64,000 nt of DNA from Enoplosus armatus (taxonomy: Eukaryota > Chordata > Actinopteri > Centrarchiformes > Enoplosidae), in NCBI RefSeq assembly GCF_043641665.1, contig NC_092189.1, forward strand, positions 14,538,833 through 14,602,832. Reading direction: 5' to 3'. The notes under the pieces are model-generated. The model did not search any database. It saw only the letters and a list, made by a program, of their open reading frames with translations, and was not told the origin of the DNA. Position 1 is the stretch's first letter. Every line of letters begins with the position of its first letter. The translations under genes were made by a program, and so were the position numbers. Of the stretch, positions 37,381 through 49,614 are shown in pieces.

Positions 37381-40300
37381 ATGTACCGCTCAACCAAAGG
37401 AGCATCCAAGGCTCGACGGGACCAGATCAACGCCGAGATCCGGAACCTGAAGGACTTGTTGCCCATAACCGATGCAGATAAAGCGCGGCTCTCATACCTG
37501 CACATCATGTCACTCGCCTGCATGTACACCAGGAAATCCGTCTTCTTCGGTCAAGGTGAGAATGAATTTAACTCTCAATAAAAACGACCTGTTGATGAAT
37601 CTCATGTAGCGCTGCTGCATCGACAGCCTGCAGCCCCTCGCGGTGGAATCAACAAGTGTTTCAGCGGCACCGCAGGCGATCGTCTTGATATAAATCTCAT
37701 TTTCGGATAAACTGTAGAGTTGAGGGTCATTAACTGATATGATAAATAATCAACATAGAAGCTGATGACAATGTGTCGCTGTTCGTGGTGCTGAAATGCT
37801 TTAGCACCACAAGTACAGCCGCGCCGCTGTCCATGGTGCTGAAACACTGCGGCCACTGTGTTTATATTGCGGATTGTTTCATTTGTCAGTTTATTAACAA
37901 ATTTGCCCCCCTTTTTTTTGTTCTTTCCCTTTCCACCCCCCCCCCCCCCCCCCTCTAGAAGCGGGAAGCCTCGAGGAGAGCGCGGGGTTTCTGTCTTTCC
38001 ACGAACTGTCGGAGTTGATGCAGGCGCTGCCGGGGTTTCTGATGCTGGTGACGGGCGAAGGGAAGCTCCTGTATCTGTCAGACAGCGTCTCCGAGCACCT
38101 CGGACACTCCATGGTGAGTCTGCACGGCACCGACTCATTCGTAGTTCAGTGAAGGGATATTCAAGCTCTACTTTTGGGCTTCGTAAATAACGTTTCTGTT
38201 CGTAATTTTCCAGGTGGATCTGGTGGCACAGGGAGACAGTGTGTATGATATCATCGACGCCTCAGACCACTTTATCATGAGGACCAACCTGTCAACCTCT
38301 ACGTCTCTTGAGATGGGTAAGACAAAATGTACAAAATTATAAATCCACAAGTTAGTTTTTTTTTGCAGACTACCGAACATGATTTTTAATGAACCTCCTC
38401 TCATCTTCTCCCTTATAGACCGTCTCTTCCGCTGTCGTTTCAACACCTCCAAGTCCGTGAGGAGGCAGAGTGCTGGGAACAAGCTGGTTCTGATCCGAGC
38501 TCGTTGCCTCTCCCCCCCCTCCACCTCTCCCGCCGCCGGGTCCTACTGGACCTCCAACCCGGTCTGGGTGTGTTTCTGCTCCCCTCTGGAGCCCCACCCG
38601 ACCCGCTCCGGCTCTGGGGCAGAGAGGGAGTCGGCCTCCGCGCCTCCACTGGCTGAGACCAACTTGTTCCTGGCCTGCTTCCACTCTCAGCATGGCCGGG
38701 ACATGAGGCTGCACACTGCCCAAGACAGGTGAGTTCACAGAAATAGTACCTCATCTCCACCTGTTGCTTTAATATCAACTTGCATATTAATCTGTGTATG
38801 CGATAACTTAAAGGGGTGAAACATGATCCTCCTAACGTATCACCACCCACTCTCTCCTGCAGTGTGAGCGCCTATCTGGGCTTTGATGTGACAGCTTTAC
38901 GCTCTCGCTCCTGGTACAGCCTCCTCCACCCACAGGATCTGTCACATGCCTCCGCTCAGCACCGCAGCCTATGTAAGTGTACTCTTCACACATACCTACC
39001 AGTTACAACCATCCATGCCCACACAGTTACACACACAAACACACAGACACACAGACACACACACACATTGTGCCCACTGGCACATCCACGCAGTGAAAAA
39101 CACTATGATGATTAATAGGATTACGAACCGATGCCAACTTGTGCTGTGACTGTTGTTCAACAGTGAGAGAAGGAGGAGAGGGCAGAGCTGAAATGGTGGT
39201 GCGTGTGCAAGCTCAGGACCAGTCGTGGCTTTGGCTCTACATGGTGCTTCAACTGCAGCCCGGAGAAATCCCCATCAGCAGCAACAACTACATCATCAGG
39301 TATTTACTGCCTTTTTTAAACTACACACCACTCATCAACACGGAGACAAAAGATCGATGAATACAGACACAAACACCACAAACTCCCTGTTTCATCTCTG
39401 TTTTTTCTTCTCCCTCTCAGTGAGTCTGAGGCCTGGTCAGTGCGTCAGCAGCTCAGCTCAGAGCAGACCCAGCTGACCCTGGTTCTGAGTGCTGGTACCT
39501 CTCAGCAGGAGGGTCTGAGCCTCCAGTCTCCAGAAACCCTGTCCAGCCCAGACCAGGTCTTCACCCCGGGCAGCAGCGGTCTGTCCGCCCAGTCCTTTGA
39601 CTTCAGCACTGCCGGCTGCAGTGTGGGCTCCTCTGATGAGCCAGGGAGCTCTGCTGCTGAAGCCATGCAGCTGGAGGGTGACCCTCGCTCCAGCATCTCC
39701 TCTCTGGAAGAAGAAAGCTTCTTTCAGCAGCATCCTACTGAAAACCCCTCAGCTGCCTCCTCCCCGACTCCAGTCACTGTTGAAACAGTAGCAGACTTAG
39801 ACTTTTTAACCCAGAACATTCTCCTGCCGCCCTCCTTCCAGCTTGACCCTCCACTGCCGGCTCTCCCCCTGCCTCTGCCCCCTGTCCCCACCTCACAAGC
39901 TCAGCAGAGCAAAGAGTTTGTGTGCACACCCCCCTACACTCCCCAGATTGGCGGGGCTAGCTTCCCATTCGGTGAACCCCTCTTCAGCTTCGACCCCACT
40001 GGCACTACCACTCCTCCGCCCTCTGCTACAACAGCCAGCGCCACCACCTCAATTGCCCCTTCAGCTTCCTCCTCAGCCCCACCAACTACCGCCTCCAGCC
40101 CCACTCCCCCCACCACTCTGTCTGCCAAGCTCCCTCTCGCACTACCTACTTCATCCACTGACTTCCTGTTCGCCGTCGACCCCTGCAGTGGCTCCCTTTA
40201 TGAGAAACTGCCCCCCACACCTGACAGCCCCAGTGATGGCGACTGCACAGTGATGACCCTGCCCGAGGTTCGGGGTCCACTGTATGTAGATGTACCACTG

Positions 40301-41361
40301 GGGCCCCTCCAGTGTCCCCCTGAGGGCCTCCTCACCCCTGAGGCATCACCCGGTAAACAGCCCTGCCTCTCCTTCTTCTCCCTGGAGAGAGAGAGGGAGA
40401 AGGAGAGGGCAGAAATCTCCCTCTTAGCTCAGCATATCAGCTCACTGGCAGAGGGATTCTACCTGGATCCACTCTTGTCCAAACTCTCTCCTCCCTCCAT
40501 GTCACCCTCATCCTGCCCTCCCTCCCCCTTCCTGTCTCCCACCACAGAAACTGCTGAAGTCGATTCAGTCCACATGCTTAGGGAGTTTTATCCCATCAAA
40601 GCATGGAGAGGTCTGGACATTCCCATCTTCTTCGACGATAATGACTCTCTGTTTGAAGAGAGCATCCTAGAAACCCTCCTCCAAGACGACTTTGCTCCTC
40701 CTCAGTCCACCGGCCTCTCCCCCCCCTCCCCTTCCACCTCCCCTATGCCCAATCCCTGCAGCCCAACCTCTCCTCAAACCCCAGTGTGCTGGCGCCAACC
40801 CTCCCAGTTTGAGGGAGTGGGCCACTTCTGTAGCGTCCAATCGGCGCAATGTAACTCCATGGCTGGGTGCGTGGCGACTGTGGCCGCTGAGGCCGGGGCA
40901 AAGGCAGAAGGGGAGGGGCTAGCGGAGGAAGCGATGGAGATTGAGGTGGTGTCATCTCCTGTGTCCTCTTGCTCCTCCATCCCAGCTTCCCCTCCCCTCA
41001 TCCTCACTGCCTCCCCCAGCCCCGCCACCTCCACGCCCATCGTCTCGCCCACGCCCGCTGTGTCTTGCACTCAGTCCCTCCTGGAGGAACTGGCCGTCCT
41101 GGAACCCATGTTTGGGGCAGGTGCCTCGATCGCCCCTGGCTTAGGGCAACAACCTGAGTTGTATCAACTCCAATGTCATCCATCGCCACAGTGCTTCCAC
41201 AAAGGTAAGAATCTGTCTCTTATCACTCTCTTTTTTTTTACCTTTGTCTTGTTAAATGAGATGAAAAAACATTTCTGAAAATACATCACTAACTTCCTCT
41301 TTCTCTCTTTTTCCCATTCTTTTGTCTTTCAGATGGGAGTGGAAGTGTTCCTCCGTTCTAA
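37381..41361 (+). CDS. npas4: Neuronal PAS domain protein 4 (activity-dependent bHLH-PAS transcription factor)
   Basis: Eight coding exons: 37381-37555, 37959-38113, 38214-38316, 38419-38728, 38863-38972, 39164-39299, 39421-41204 and 41333-41361. Phase closes throughout, for 933 residues. Exon 1 encodes the bHLH (starting [20 protein letters not shown]). PAS-A spans about residues 70-144 ([20 protein letters not shown]), and PAS-B plus PAC about 205-325 ([20 protein letters not shown], then SNNYIIS). Exon 7 is a long Ser/Pro/Thr-rich transactivation region with an acidic patch, [14 protein letters not shown], near residue 730 and a conserved-looking [12 protein letters not shown] near the C-terminus. 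Exon 8 adds only nine residues ending PPF. NPAS4 dimerises with ARNT-type partners and drives inhibitory-synapse genes after neuronal activity. It is longer than the roughly 800-residue mammalian protein. The ATG is the first in-frame one after the TATA box. Confidence 0.97.
37935..37953 (+). repeat. Poly(C) tract at npas4 exon 2 acceptor
   Basis: About 17 consecutive C serve as the polypyrimidine tract, ending CTCTAG|AA at 37958/37959. Confidence 0.85.
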
Positions 41362-43019
41362 AATAAGTCTGTGACTTACTTCATTAAGTATGGCATATTG
41401 TCATATTTTGTGGAGCCCCTTTTACTGAAAAGTAAAAAATAATTAAGTGTATAAATATACATAATGTATATACAACTTAAGGACTTTAACTCCTACATGT
41501 CTCCTGAGAACAAAGATTGGCTTTATATTTTTGTTCAGTCATTAATCTGTATACTACTACAAAACTGGTGCAACATTTACATGATGGTGCAACCACATGG
41601 ACTCATAACTGACTGGGTTTTGAGTCCATGTGGTGTCTTTCAGCTTCTCTGTGACACGAGCTTCAGATATGATCAGACAGAGAAACCTCTCTGAACTTGT
41701 ACGCGCTGTGTTTAACTTCCAGACGCGCATTTGTATTCACTCGTAGTGAAAAATCTGTTGTGAACAAAGAAAAACAAAAAACATTTCTTGCTATTTAAAT
41801 AGAGAGATGAATTAAAGCACTTTTGCCTGACATGCAGCAACGCAAACCCAAATCTCAAATGTATTGGAAGTCAAATGTTTACCAATTTCTTACATCCATA
41901 AGATGACCACTAACTATCCGTACAGAAAGAAGAAGAAAGACTCTTCTGTGCAGTCTTCAGAGCCAGTGCAGCTCTTCCTCACAGCCTTAAAGGCAACATC
42001 AAAACTCATAACTAGTATAATCAACTTTAAACCTGAGATACTTTGAGCTTTGAGTTTGCGGCTTCAGACCTTTAACATTTCATATTTTATCTCTCCATCT
42101 AAAATCTTGTGTATCAATGTGATGTGCAAACAAAAAAAACATGCGACGAGATCCTGGCATGTGAAGATCTCAAGAATATTGAAGGTGTCCATTGCTTTTT
42201 ACGAGATGTAACACCAAACAAGAAATTGTCTGGAAGTTTGCCGGAGCTCTGATCATGCCACAAATCCACTGCTACGTTGTACTGTACATTAGACTCTGAA
42301 TGTGGGCTCTTCAGGTCCCTCCTGGCCTGAGGGCAGTCGGCTGGATATTGTTGCAGCATCAATATTTGCAATGCTCGCAGCTTATAGCGGCTCCTGTGTG
42401 CCTGAAACGGCCCTGACCTGCTGAACTCTGAACTCTTTATCATGTCCATTCAACATGGACTTTTTACATCGTTTGCTCCGCTGGAGTGCGGTGTAGTGAG
42501 GCACAATTGACTATGTGAATGAGCGATTCTTCTTTTTTGAGAGGGGTTAGAATACAAAAGTTTTGTTTTAAAAAATGAAAATAGGGATGGGGTGCTATTT
42601 CTATTCAGTTACTAAGCGACACGGGTTGAGAATGGTACTATTCCCATGGTGTCGACATGCTCACGTAGAGTTGTCTACGGTCAAGTAAAGGATTGATTCC
42701 TACGTTCTAGCTATTAAAGGCTAAGTTAATATACATCTGTAAAATTACTATCTTGTATGTGTGATATTTGAAAAAGATGTTATTGCATATGCATTATGTC
42801 TGTGGATATAGGCATATGTTCTTTTCAGAAAGGTTGTACACATTTGTACATTTGTATGAAACAGTTATTGGTCTGTATATATAAGAAAGAGATTTTTATT
42901 GCATAAGATGGAATATATTCTGAACATCTTACTTACTGCAGAATGGACATTGTGGACCAGTGTTCTATTGTGTTGCTTATAAGTGTATTTGATTGTCATA
43001 CAAATGCATTTATATTAAA
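41362..43019 (+). other. Putative npas4 3' UTR ending at ATTAAA
   Basis: About 1.65 kb after the stop codon contains no gene. It has several ATTTA-type motifs (for example around 41790 and 42450-43010) as expected for an unstable immediate-early mRNA. ATTAAA at 43014-43019 is the best polyadenylation hexamer near its end. The 3' end is inferred. Confidence 0.45.
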
Positions 43020-43082
43020 GTGCACTTAATGCGGCTGATGCATTTCTGTCGTCATAGTCAAGCCCCTTGTTCCTCCCTCAGC

Positions 43083-43083
43083 C

Positions 43084-43118
<35 letters not shown>
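43083..43118. repeat. (CAT)n microsatellite
   Basis: About twelve CAT/ATC triplets without interruption. Confidence 0.9.
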
Positions 43119-43119
<1 letters not shown>

Positions 43120-44348
43120 CACCATCCCTGCCTCTTTTCCTCTCCCTCCCATACACTCTCCTCCATTTCTTCCCCTGGAGCGAATTTCGCTCAGCAACAG
43201 CACTGACGCACACACATGACGAGACAGAATGAGACACTATCTGACTCAGACTGACGCACACTTGGCATCGAGGTTTTTGCGTGCGAGCATTTGCACACGC
43301 ACACACACACAGTCGGCCTCCCACTTATGATGATGCACACACACACACACACACACACATAATAGTAGGCATATGACCCCCCCCACTACCCTCTTTACAA
43401 ATCACAGTAGCCCACTCGATGTACCTGCGACACTATCAGCGCTCGACGTGGTGTAAGACTCCATATATAGGCATTCCTGCTCAAGAGCTCTGACTGAAAC
43501 AGCCTCCCATCTATTCTCAGCCTCCATTCAGAAGGATCAGAGCGGGGAGGGCTGGAGAGAGGGGGGAGACAAAGAAAGAGTGAGGGGAGGCTAAAATTAG
43601 AGGTACAGTAAAGAGGGATGTGGGACAAACTGATGCTCCATCGCCACAGGATGGAAAGGTGAACCTAATAAAAATCTGAGAAAAATTCAGGGATAACCCA
43701 TTTTCTGTAAATCATGATGGATAAAAGATGGAAGATGGGTTTTATGGATTGAGGCCTGATATAATACCTGTTCTGCCAGATTTCATTGTGTGTGCCACAT
43801 AACAGATAATACAGAATCTATTATATGTAATGAGGCAAAGCCCTAAACATTATACCGGTTTTCTGAGAGCGAACATTGTGTTCCATCAGTAGCTGCTGCA
43901 GTGTCTGTGATGGATGAAGATGAGCATGAGGAGGAGCTGCACAGCTGACTGCTGCTCTCTCCTGGCAAAGACGAGGACTGCACCAGAGAGGGGGATAATG
44001 TGCCTTGCATAAGAAGCCATGATGGGAAGAGGTTATGAAGAGGGCAGGTCTGAGGACATGGTTTCATATTCCATTACAGACGAAAGATAGGACACTATTC
44101 AAAACAAACAAGGAGGGGTCCATATGTGATATGGTTGAGATAATTTCTAGAATATTAAAGGACAGGTTCACATTTTTAAAACTGACTTGAAACAATACTC
44201 ACATGCTCATTGTTCCTGCTGTTCACACCAGCCTTGGATACACATTTCGTCTTTGTATTTCCACACACAGTGTTTATTTGCTGAGCTGTGGAGGAGGAAT
44301 AGCAACAGAAAGGTGGAAACACTAAACAAATGGACACACACACACACA

Positions 44349-44385
<37 letters not shown>

Positions 44386-44827
44386 CAGCGGGCTACCATG
44401 TCCATCAGAAGCAAATTGTGGTTCCCAAGGACACTTTGACAGGACAGCAGGAGCTCGGGATCGAACCACAAACATGAAGATTAATGGACAGCCTCGTCCA
44501 CCTCCTGAGCCACAGATGACCCAGACTGTTGTGCTGGACGAAGTTTCAGCTGAACTTTAGAAGTTTACACAGAACGAGGACAGTGGATTTAGTTCCCCAC
44601 CACGACACTGAAAATCACTTTAGGAAGGGATTTCTTCACAGCCAGTATGGAGAGAAGGAAGAATTACAGCGACCAATAAGTCTGTAAGTATATAAATGAG
44701 CTTGTGTCGTAAGACAGATGAGAACAAATGTGAATCTATCCTTTAATAGGAATATTTTCTGATGTCGATATATATATATTGACTATAAAGTAATCAAACT
44801 GATGTTAAAAGCAATGAACTGTGTTGC
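43120..44827. other. Intergenic region downstream of npas4
   Basis: No gene recognised. It contains short CA tracts near 43295 and 43336-43360, a (CA)n microsatellite at 44334-44383 and a repeat fragment at about 44395-44530. In that fragment, AAGGACACTTTGACAGGACA, GGGATCGAACCACAAACATG and CCACCTCCTGAGCCACAGAT resemble a widespread teleost repeat with a tRNA-like box. Confidence 0.5.
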
Positions 44828-45065
44828 ATTTAGGGCTGCAACTAATGATTATTTTCATTTTTGATTAGTCAGTGAATTTTTTTTTTTAATTAAATCAATT
44901 AATTTGTTTTTAATTAAATGTCACGAAAATAATGAAAAATGCCCCCCCAAAAAGGTGAAATCTCCAAATTGCTTGTTTTGTCTGACCAAGAGTCTCCAAA
45001 ACCAAAACCTTCAATGATGTTTAACAGAAAAACAGCAAATCGTCACATCAGAGAAGCTGTAGATG
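44828..45065. repeat. MITE-like repeat of the GGGCTGCAACTA family
   Basis: TTAGGGCTGCAACTAATGAT with ATTTTCATTTTTGATTAGTC, AAATGTCACGAAAATAATGA and GAGAAGCTGTAGA modules matches the copies at 11265 and 33465. The inverted right terminus seems to be missing. Confidence 0.6.
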
Positions 45066-45394
45066 GTCGACCATTACTTTTCTGTGTATTGACTTATTGT
45101 TTCAGCACTAGACCAAAACCTTTGTGTGTGTAAAACAAAATGTCAGTAATTCACAACTTAAAACCGGTTCGTTATTAATTACTTGGAATAATCTCAATAC
45201 AGACAACAGAAATTTGTAGAATGATAACATGACAAGATCATACATGTTGTTGAATAAATGTAATCATGTCATAACATTATAATTCCACTTAAAGTCAATA
45301 AGCAATAATATTGAGTTATCGCCCCGCCCAAAGTCCATGTGATTTTTGCAGTAATTCATGTGATTAAAGACGAACAAGACGTGTGTGAAATGTA

Positions 45395-46951
45395 CAGCCG
45401 TGGCCAAAGGTTTTGAGAATGACACAAGTATTGGTTTTCACAAAGTTGTATAAAGTGTTTTTAGATCTTTTTGTCAGATGTTACTATGGTATACTGAAGT
45501 ATAATTACAAGCATTTCATAAGTGTCAAAGGCTTTTATTGACAATTACATTGAGTTTATGCAAAGAGTCAATATTTGCAGTGTTCACCCTTCTTTTTCAA
45601 GACATCTGCAATTCGCCCTGGCATGCTGTCAATCAACTTCTGGGCCACATCCTGACTGATGGCAGCCCATTCTTGCATAATCAATGCTTGGAGTGTCAGA
45701 ATTTGTGGGTTTTTGTTTGTCCACCCACCTCTCGAGGATTGAAGTTCTCAATGGGATTAAGGTCTGGGGAGTTTCCTGGCCATGGACCCAAAATTTCGAT
45801 GTTTTGTTCCCCGAGCCACTTAGTTATCACTTTTGCTGTATGGCAAGGTGCTCCATCAAGCTGGAAAAGGCATTGATCGTCACCAAACTGTTCTTGGATG
45901 GTTGGGAGAAGTTGCTCTCGGAGGATGTTTTGGTACCATTCTTTATTCATGGCTGTGTTCTTAGGCAAAATTGTGAGTGAGCCCACTCCCTTGGCTGAGA
46001 AGCAACCCCACACATAAATGGTCTCAGGATGCTTTACTGTTGGCATGACACAGGACTGATGGTAGCGTTCACCTTTTCTTCTCCGGAAAAGCTTTTTTCC
46101 GGATGCCCCAAACAATCGGAAAGGGGATTCATCAGAGAAAATGACTTTACCCCAGTCCTCAGCAGTCCAATCCCTGTACCTTTTGCAGAATATCAGTCTG
46201 TCCCTGATGTTTTTCCTGGAGAGAAGTGGCTTCTTTGCTGCCCTTCTTGACACCAGGCCATCCTCCAAAAGTCTTCGCCTCACTGTGCGTGCAGATGCAC
46301 TCACACCTGCCTGTTGCCATTCCTGAGCAAGCTCTGCACTGATGGTGCCCCGATCCCGCAGCTGAATCAACTTTAGGAGACGGTCCTGGCGCTTGCTGGA
46401 CTTTCTTGGGCGCCCTGAAGCCTTCTTCACAACAATTGAACCTCTCTCCTTGAAGTTCTTGATGATCCGATAAATGGTTGATTTAGGTGCAATCTTACGA
46501 GCAGCAATATCCTTGCCTGTAAAGCCCTTTTTGTGCAAAGCAATGATGACTGCACGTGTTTCCTTGTAGGTAACCATGGTTAACAGAGGAAGAACAATGA
46601 TTTCAAGCACCACCCTCCTTTTAAAGCTTCCAGTCTGTTATTCTAACTCAATCAGCATGACAGAGTGATCTCCAGCCTCGTCCTTGTCAACACTCTCACC
46701 CGTGTTAACGAGAGAATCACTGACGTGATGTCAGCTGGTCCTTTTGTGGCAGGGCTGAAATGCAGTGGAAATGTTTTTTGTGGGATTAAGTTCATTTTCA
46801 TGGCAAAGAGGGACTTGCAATTAATTGCAATTCATCTGATCACTCTTCATAACATTCTGGAGTATATGCAAATTGCCATCATAAAAACTGAGGCAGCAGA
46901 CTTTGTGAAAATTAATATTTGTGTCATTCTCAAAACTTTTGGCCACAGCTG
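45395..46951 (-). mobile_element. Tc1/mariner-type transposon, 1557 bp, with TA target site
   Basis: The left end is CAGCCGTGGCCAAAGGTTTT (45395) and the right end, reverse complemented, is CAGCTGTGGCCAAAAGTTTT (from 46951). Both continue GAGAATGACACAAxTATTxxTTTTCACAAAGT. A TA dinucleotide flanks each end (45393-45394 and 46952-46953), the expected Tc1 target duplication. The termini match over about 45 bases with a few differences. The interior holds a decayed transposase on the minus strand. Confidence 0.93.
45568..46577 (-). pseudogene. Tc1-like transposase pseudogene (DD34E), frameshifted at the C-terminus
   Basis: From an ATG at 46577-46575 (MVTYKETRAV) the frame runs through a paired helix-turn-helix region, a GRPRK AT-hook-like motif, and the catalytic DDE domain. 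The first Asp is in VIFSDESPF, the second in QLDGAPCHTA, and the Glu in NSPDLNPIEN. After this Glu the frame is disrupted: two frame changes are needed to reach the rest of the C-terminal region, which ends at a stop at 45570-45568. The motifs are intact but the full protein cannot be made, so this copy is probably immobile. Function is cut-and-paste transposition into TA sites. Confidence 0.9.
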
Positions 46952-46956
46952 TACAA

Positions 46957-47342
46957 GAAACTACGGTGGCCCTGAGGGTCAAAATACGACTGCTTTAGAG
47001 TCAACCACATCGCCCTTCTGATGTCACTTGTTGAAGAGTAGCCACCTCGTCTCCTCAGTCCGAATTATTTCAAGCGTGTTTTCAGGGTTTTGATGTTGTG
47101 ATAAGTTGAAAGCATATCGACAATTACATCAAATGAATGTCCTTTGTTAAAATATTCCCTTATGATTTCAGTCTCCTCTTCCATCCTTTCAAACTCGTAC
47201 AGGGACACCGCTGAGAAGCACACACTAGACACAGGAACACTGACCTGTCGCCAGGGAGTCCAATCACAAACCAGAAGTTTGTCCCACCTTTTCTGTAATC
47301 TGTCGTTGTGTTTTGACCCTCAGGGCCACCGTAAGAAACAAT
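46957..47342. mobile_element. Short inverted-repeat element adjoining the Tc1 insertion
   Basis: GAAACTACGGTGGCCCTGAG followed by GGTCAAAATACGAC (from 46958) is matched in inverse orientation at 47302-47340, whose reverse complement is GTTTCTTACGGTGGCCCTGA then GGGTCAAAACACAACGAC. The arms, about 35 bases, enclose about 310 non-coding bases, a MITE-like structure. The Tc1 right TA sits four bases from the left arm. Confidence 0.65.
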
Positions 47343-47653
47343 CTGCACAACCTGACAAAAAGCCAAATCGCTTCCAGAAGTGTTAATAATAGATAATAAC
47401 ATCAAAGAGGCCGCATGTACGAATCCTTCCAAGACAGAAAAAGTACAGATTCATTAGCTCGGCTCAGAGGAAATGAAACGCTTAGGGTCATGAATATTTT
47501 CAAACTTTGAGTGGATGTTTTTGTTGATCTAAACGTTTTCAAATCATTCTATAACACTGAATCCCAACAATGTGTTGTAAAGAAATATCATATTATCTGA
47601 TGTGAATAAGGACACAGAGAAAGAAGAAGAAGAAATCACATAACAACTGACTG

Positions 47654-47659
47654 TTTATT
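47654..47659 (-). terminator. mrpl11 polyadenylation signal
   Basis: TTTATT on the plus strand (AATAAA on the minus strand) lies about 130 bases past the mrpl11 stop codon. Confidence 0.55.
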
Positions 47660-47786
47660 AAGATCGGACACACATAACATTAACAGTGTTTTGGTATGAA
47701 TGAGGTTCATGTATAGTCAATATATCAATATGTATAGAGTCAATAAAAACAGGAATGGGGGGGTCGGTACTGGATGTTGCAGGTCT

Positions 47787-49525
47787 TCATTTCTTTTTGC
47801 CTGCTGAGGCTTCAGCGGCAGAAGCTGCAGCTGCTGCTGCATCAGCTTTCAATTTCTCCTCCCTCTGCTCCAAGAAGATTTTGTACTCATCAGCTGAGAG
47901 ACTGAAGAGGAGGAGGGAGAAGGAAGGAAACATGATATTCAGTTACCCCGAACTCTGACTTACTGTCACAGGAAATTCTAACCTACAGTAAAGAGTTCAA
48001 AGACAAAATGTTAAGGATGGCGTTCCTGCATCATTTTGAAGTTTGGTGATTTAAAATTTAATAAAACTGGACAAATGTTTCCAGTGCAGATGGTGATATT
48101 CAATAGCATAATTTTCTACTTGAAAGCAGAAAATCCTTCAGCTATCTGCAACATTAATGTTAAACATAGTTTTTTGGTGTCACTCCCCCAGAGTCAAAGA
48201 GCGTTCTCTCTTCTTTCTGGACTCACCACCGAGCAGCAGTGTTCAACAACCATCCAGGGAGAAATCCATTGTAAAAGAGACAGAGATACCAATTTCTCCA
48301 CTGACAGAACTCTCAATAAATCATGATGCTCTGCAGCCGCAAGACATGTTAAGTTTTCAGTAAGGGAGAGAAAGGGATTCTGGGAAAAGTACAATATCAT
48401 TAACTGTAGAAAGTAGAAATAGATGTGGCAGGTTCAGGAGGTGCGATTGTGCAAGAATACTGAACTAGAACAGTTCATGGCAAAAAAAAAAAGCTGCGCA
48501 TGTGACAAATGATAAATATCTGAAAGTATGAAAGTAAACACAGGTGGATCTTAAGATGCAAAGCTCCTCTCGGGGATGTCACGTCAGTGAAATCTATTAA
48601 GTATTCTGATACAAAAGCAAGATGTATAATCCATTGTTTTCCTTGTTATCCACCGAATACATTTTTTTGTGTCCCGATTCCAAAGAACATACTGACTGTA
48701 TACAGTAAATAATATGTACTGTGTCGTAGTATATTGTTTTTGCAGTTAATATATAAGAAAGTCAACATGTGCACACGTGTGCACGTCAATCAAACTGTGA
48801 CTTGTCCACACGGTTCCTCGCAAGGAGGAAGGGTCTCGGGTCTGTGTGTCATATGTTGTACTCGAGTGGATCCGAGCGCTCCATAAAGACCCCTCTAAAG
48901 CACCCAGATGGAGATCAGGAGCATAAACAGTTAAAATGTGATGCTGACATCCCAACTTTTGACTGAGCCCTTTGACAAGTTTTTGCTGCGGGGCCATTTT
49001 TATTGAATTTCATCTGATTATATACTGAAGCTACTGTAGGTGTTCATGTTATTGTGGCCACTGTGGTCACTTTACTGGTATCTTATCTGACCTCTAGTGG
49101 CCACTAGGAGGCACAGCAGCATCTACAGAAGACACCAGGATCAGGTGTGAAGCTTGTGATACCGTTTGTCTTTGTTCATTTAAAGAACATTTAAAGAACA
49201 TTTAAAGAACAGGACCAGCTTCTGATAGCAGGTTAGGTTTATGGTATTATAAGTGCGCCGAGCACAGAATCAGGACTTACTCGTTGACAACCTTGATGCC
49301 CAGCGACCGGGCCGAGCCGACGATGCATTTGACGACGGTCTCGAGGGACGAGTTCCTCATTTTGAAGCACTCATCCTGGACTTTAACCTGAGCAATCTCA
49401 TACACTGCCCTCACCGACACCATCCCCGCTGTCTCGTGGCCTTCACACACAATAAAAGAAGAATAAAAAATTCATTAAAGCATTAAAAAATTTGGTACAA
49501 AAGTGTACAAAGTGGGGGTATATAT

Positions 49526-49614
<89 letters not shown>

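Noticed and set aside
44440..44520. tRNA-like GGGATCGAACC box with CCTGAGCCACAG.
   Set aside because: No cloverleaf with paired acceptor stem could be drawn. The sequence looks like a common teleost repeat fragment.
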